Part shown: piece after piece, positions 45,003 through 45,154 of the stretch
How the letters are laid out: the number at the start of each line of letters is the position of its first letter
How positions within the stretch are numbered: position 1 is the stretch's first letter
Position numbers and translations under genes: made by a program
Assembly: GCA_016938235.1 (NCBI GenBank)
Contig: JAFGVA010000198.1
Location: 128,752-173,905 of the forward strand
Length of the DNA stretch: 45,154 nt
Direction: 5' to 3'
Source of the DNA: Bacteroidales bacterium
GTDB lineage: Bacteria; Bacteroidota; Bacteroidia; Bacteroidales; UBA10428
The notes under the pieces: generated by a model
The model's input: only the letters and a program-made list of their open reading frames with translations
What the model was told of the DNA's origin: nothing
The model's database searches: none

Positions 45003-45028
45003 TAATGATTAATTGAATTAGAAAGAAT

Positions 45029-45154
45029 ATGTTCAATACGATAGATATAGACCGTAACAAACTGACTATTATGGGTGTGAGATTTTCCAATTTAAAAACT
45101 TTGGAAAGTACCGCAAATGCAATCGGAAGTAATATGTTTGAAGGGTTTAAACCA
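45029..45154 (+). CDS. Unidentified protein, 5' part only (runs off window)
   Basis: The frame opens at ATG 45029 and stays open for 42 codons to the window end (MFNTIDIDRNKLTIMGVRFS and on to FEGFKP). No signal peptide or known motif is visible in this part. Support is the open frame and the -7 element 26 bp upstream. It is divergent from the membrane-protein/HTH operon, so the phased T-tracts at 44841-44880 lie between the two promoters and could serve both. Confidence 0.5.
   Translation, partial: MFNTIDIDRNKLTIMGVRFSNLKTLESTANAIGSNMFEGFKP

Overview
The window looks like a chromosomal segment of a carbohydrate-degrading member of the Bacteroidota, probably marine or sediment-dwelling and possibly in the Marinilabiliales/Prolixibacteraceae area (the rank is inference). 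The signs are type IX secretion (T9SS) C-terminal sorting domains on four secreted proteins, a TonB-dependent receptor with a carboxypeptidase-regulatory N-domain, giant hybrid sensor kinases with Reg_prop propellers, many lipoproteins, AT-rich intergenic DNA, weak Shine-Dalgarno sites, and promoter candidates of the Bacteroidota -7 type (TAnnTTTG). No rRNA, tRNA, CRISPR array, transposase or prophage was seen.

Layout. (1) 1-192 is the end of a receiver domain that breaks off abnormally. (2) 187-2274 (-) is a TlpA-like thioredoxin followed by a secreted GH5 glucanase. (3) 2465-10834 (+) is a five-gene run: secreted endonuclease/exonuclease/phosphatase protein, lamin-tail-domain T9SS protein, TonB-dependent receptor, T9SS protein with OB-fold-like modules and a double phospholipase-D nuclease core, and an aldo/keto reductase. 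I read it as a candidate locus for degrading extracellular nucleic acid (or another phosphodiester) and taking up the products. (4) 10869-10936 is a two-hairpin REP-like repeat; a half copy lies at 36047-36076. (5) 10961-16098 (-) holds a CE15-type glucuronoyl esterase, a soluble sensor kinase, a DUF3795 cysteine-rich protein and an SGNH/GDSL lipoprotein esterase. (6) 16099-21735 (-) encodes a giant (1878 aa) modular T9SS adhesin-like protein whose accessory modules resemble those of the nuclease locus. (7) 22030-32484 is a regulatory block: a LUD-domain protein (-), a membrane-anchored LytTR regulator (+), a full hybrid two-component system with an AraC output (+), a small unknown gene (-), and a second propeller hybrid kinase without a DNA-binding domain (+). 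(8) 43548 down to 32567 (-) is a compact five-gene operon: GH3, sugar-porter MFS, GH158-like glucanase lipoprotein, second GH3, and a large GH149/GH161-like phosphorylase. It appears to be a beta-glucan (laminarin-type) system with phosphorolytic intracellular processing and no SusC/SusD pair. (9) 43821-45154 holds an excisionase-type HTH gene paired with a multi-pass membrane protein behind phased T-tracts, and the start of an unidentified gene.

How they may work together: lipoprotein GH3 and GH158-like enzymes would shorten beta-1,3-glucan, the MFS porter would import small sugars, and the phosphorylase would release glucose-1-phosphate. The propeller kinases nearby are the natural candidates for control. 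The GH5 glucanase and CE15 esterase add plant- or algal-wall activities. All functional links are inferred from sequence motifs and gene order.
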